Source: a bacterium
Lineage (GTDB): Bacteria; Campylobacterota; Campylobacteria; Campylobacterales; Sulfurimonadaceae
DNA length: 64,000 nucleotides
NCBI GenBank assembly: GCA_018822665.1
Contig: JAHJJX010000009.1
Coordinates: 24,392 to 88,391, forward strand
Reading direction: 5' to 3'
Shown here: in pieces, positions 63,115-64,000 of the stretch
How positions within the stretch are numbered: the first letter of the stretch is position 1
Layout of the letters: the number at the start of each line of letters is the position of its first letter
Program-made: the position numbers and the translations under genes
The notes under the pieces: generated by a model
Told to the model about the DNA's origin: nothing
Database searches by the model: none
What the model saw: the letters and a program-made list of their open reading frames with translations, nothing else

Positions 63115-63682
63115 AAATTTTAATTACAGGTGCGAGCAGCGGAATTGGTGCGGAGCTTGCGAGGCTTTATGCAAATAAAGAGAACACGCTTGTTTTATTG
63201 GCAAGACGCGAAGAAAGACTTCAAAAATTACAAGCGGACTTAATTCCACATGCCAAGAGCGTGGAGATAATCACGGCAGATGTTACAAAGTTTGACGTAC
63301 TTCAAGAAAAAATAAAATTGATGGGGCATGTGGACATGGTCATCTTAAATGCCGGAATATCCTTAGGACATAGTTACGATATTACCCCTTTTGCAGATTT
63401 TAAAAACCTTTATGATGTGAATGTGCTTTCCAATCATGCGATTTTGGAAATTTTACTGCCGCATTTCAAAGCCCGAAAAAAAGGAAAAATAGTTTTTATC
63501 TCTTCCCTTGCTTCGCTTATTTCTATGCCGAGCTCCAAAGTTTACAGCTCTTCAAAACGCGCTTTAAATGCTTATGCCCAAGGGATTCGCTACAAATACA
63601 AACCGCATGGAATTGATGTTGTCAATATTTTGCCCGGTTTTATACAAAGTGAACTGACGGATAAAAATGAATTCCACATGCC
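62978..63682. repeat. Five copies of the TCCACATGCC word
   Basis: Cores at 62979-62987 (minus), 63070-63078 (plus), 63247-63255 (plus), 63325-63333 (minus) and 63674-63682 (plus). The first two lie in the cyclase gene and the other three in the dehydrogenase gene. This is the densest run, five in about 700 bp. They encode ACG, PHA, PHA, GHV and HM segments. Confidence 0.85.
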
Positions 63683-63845
63683 GTTTCTTTTAAGCACGCA
63701 AGAGGGTGCGAAACGGATATATAAAGCAATTGAAAAAAATAAAATCTTTTATCCTTTTCCTTTTAGATTTTATTTAATCATTTTGCTATTGAACTTCCTT
63801 CCAAACTTTTTAAGAGATAAAATTGTAAACTCCCTCAATAAATAA
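63111..63845 (+). CDS. Short-chain dehydrogenase/reductase
   Basis: A 244-residue classical SDR. The NAD(P)-binding TGASSGIGAELARLY starts at about 6, with the arginine-rich LARREERL giving NADP preference, NAGISLGHSYD near 80, and the catalytic SSLASLISMPSSKVYSSSKRAL (S, then Y-x3-K) near 137-158. Substrate unknown. It overlaps the cyclase by four bases. Confidence 0.88.
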   Translation: MKILITGASSGIGAELARLYANKENTLVLLARREERLQKLQADLIPHAKSVEIITADVTKFDVLQEKIKLMGHVDMVILNAGISLGHSYDITPFADFKNLYDVNVLSNHAILEILLPHFKARKKGKIVFISSLASLISMPSSKVYSSSKRALNAYAQGIRYKYKPHGIDVVNILPGFIQSELTDKNEFHMPFLLSTQEGAKRIYKAIEKNKIFYPFPFRFYLIILLLNFLPNFLRDKIVNSLNK

Positions 63846-63863
63846 AAGCAGGAAGTTTTTGTG

Positions 63864-64000
63864 ATGGAAAATATTGAAGTAATTGACAGCGTCTGTACCT
63901 ACTGTGGAGTTGGTTGCGACATTGCTGCCAATGTGAACGTAGCAGAAAATAAGATAATAAGTATCTTCGCACATCCGGACGGGGTCGTATCACAAGGAAA
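63864..64000 (+). CDS. Molybdopterin oxidoreductase, formate dehydrogenase-like (5' end)
   Basis: Only the first 45 codons are in the window. They read VIDSVCTYCGVGCDIAANV, the C-x2-C-x3-C start of the N-terminal [4Fe-4S] domain of molybdopterin oxidoreductases such as formate dehydrogenase alpha, then a strand with IISIFAHPDGVVSQG. ATG 63864 (or GTG 63861) is preceded by CAGGAAG. This would be a user of the cofactor made by MoaA and MoeA encoded upstream. Confidence 0.7.
   Translation, partial: MENIEVIDSVCTYCGVGCDIAANVNVAENKIISIFAHPDGVVSQG

Noticed and set aside
1..64000. CRISPR array, tRNA, rRNA or complete insertion sequence
   Set aside because: No regular spacer-repeat pattern, cloverleaf with CCA, rRNA segment or transposase was seen on reading the window; the only high-copy repeat is the dispersed 10-mer.

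Overview
The window is an AT-rich chromosomal segment of a free-living member of the Campylobacterota (formerly Epsilonproteobacteria), most likely a Sulfurimonas-like chemolithotroph or microaerophile. This rests on gene content and order: a ccoNOQP cbb3 oxidase operon followed by a DUF4006 protein, a petABC complex with a di-haem cytochrome c1, a four-subunit pyruvate:acceptor oxidoreductase in the order gamma-delta-alpha-beta, hisZ-purA-fliJ-like clustering, DUF507, an FlhB C-terminal paralogue, and AddAB rather than RecBCD. The genus is inference. No rRNA, tRNA, CRISPR array or complete insertion sequence was recognised.

Layout. 0-7 kb: uppP (minus), then a class V aminotransferase, hisZ, purA, two flagellar-type small genes, DUF507 and carA. 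7.3-12.2 kb: the cbb3 oxidase operon with its small accessory membrane proteins. 12.2-21.8 kb: addB and addA, separated by about 4.5 kb of accessory DNA holding an AAA ATPase, a GmrSD-type restriction gene with a frameshift, an ORF6N remnant and a truncated RhuM-like gene. 21.9-30 kb: rplM-rpsI, a DUF945 protein, an orphan peptide-binding protein, a HAD phosphatase and the por operon. 30-36 kb: luxS with three small genes, ending in an MnmC-type tRNA methyltransferase; then on the minus strand flhX-like, ribE, a Sel1 protein and a hypothetical; then mnmG. 36.4-41.7 kb: a tightly coupled four-gene operon (C5 DNA methyltransferase, hybrid GHKL ATPase/histidine kinase, REC-HEPN protein, PPP-type phosphatase). 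42.7-45.6 kb: petABC. 46-51.7 kb: porin, lipoprotein, moaA-queE-queD and moeA (molybdopterin and queuosine precursors). 51.7-58.9 kb: rRNA/ribosome genes, an amino-acid aminotransferase and hom. 59-63.1 kb: TPR/outer-membrane protein, FecR-domain protein and CHASE2 adenylate cyclase. The end holds a short-chain dehydrogenase and the start of a molybdopterin/[4Fe-4S] oxidoreductase (formate dehydrogenase-like).

Two signals stand out. First, the 10-mer TCCACATGCC (reverse complement GGCATGTGGA) occurs 25 times on both strands (14 plus, 11 minus), mostly inside genes and with an A/T-biased flank pattern; this resembles a DNA-uptake-sequence-like genome word. It is absent from both accessory islands, but also from the first 13 kb. 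Second, the 36.4-41.7 kb operon joins DNA methylation to a two-component-like pair whose response regulator carries an apparent HEPN nuclease motif, plus a phosphatase. It is a candidate defence system that I cannot match to a named one.

The core genes support respiration (low-oxygen oxidase, bc1 complex), reductive or oxidative pyruvate metabolism, molybdenum cofactor use and cyclic-nucleotide signalling. The accessory regions look like phage-defence cargo in different states of decay.
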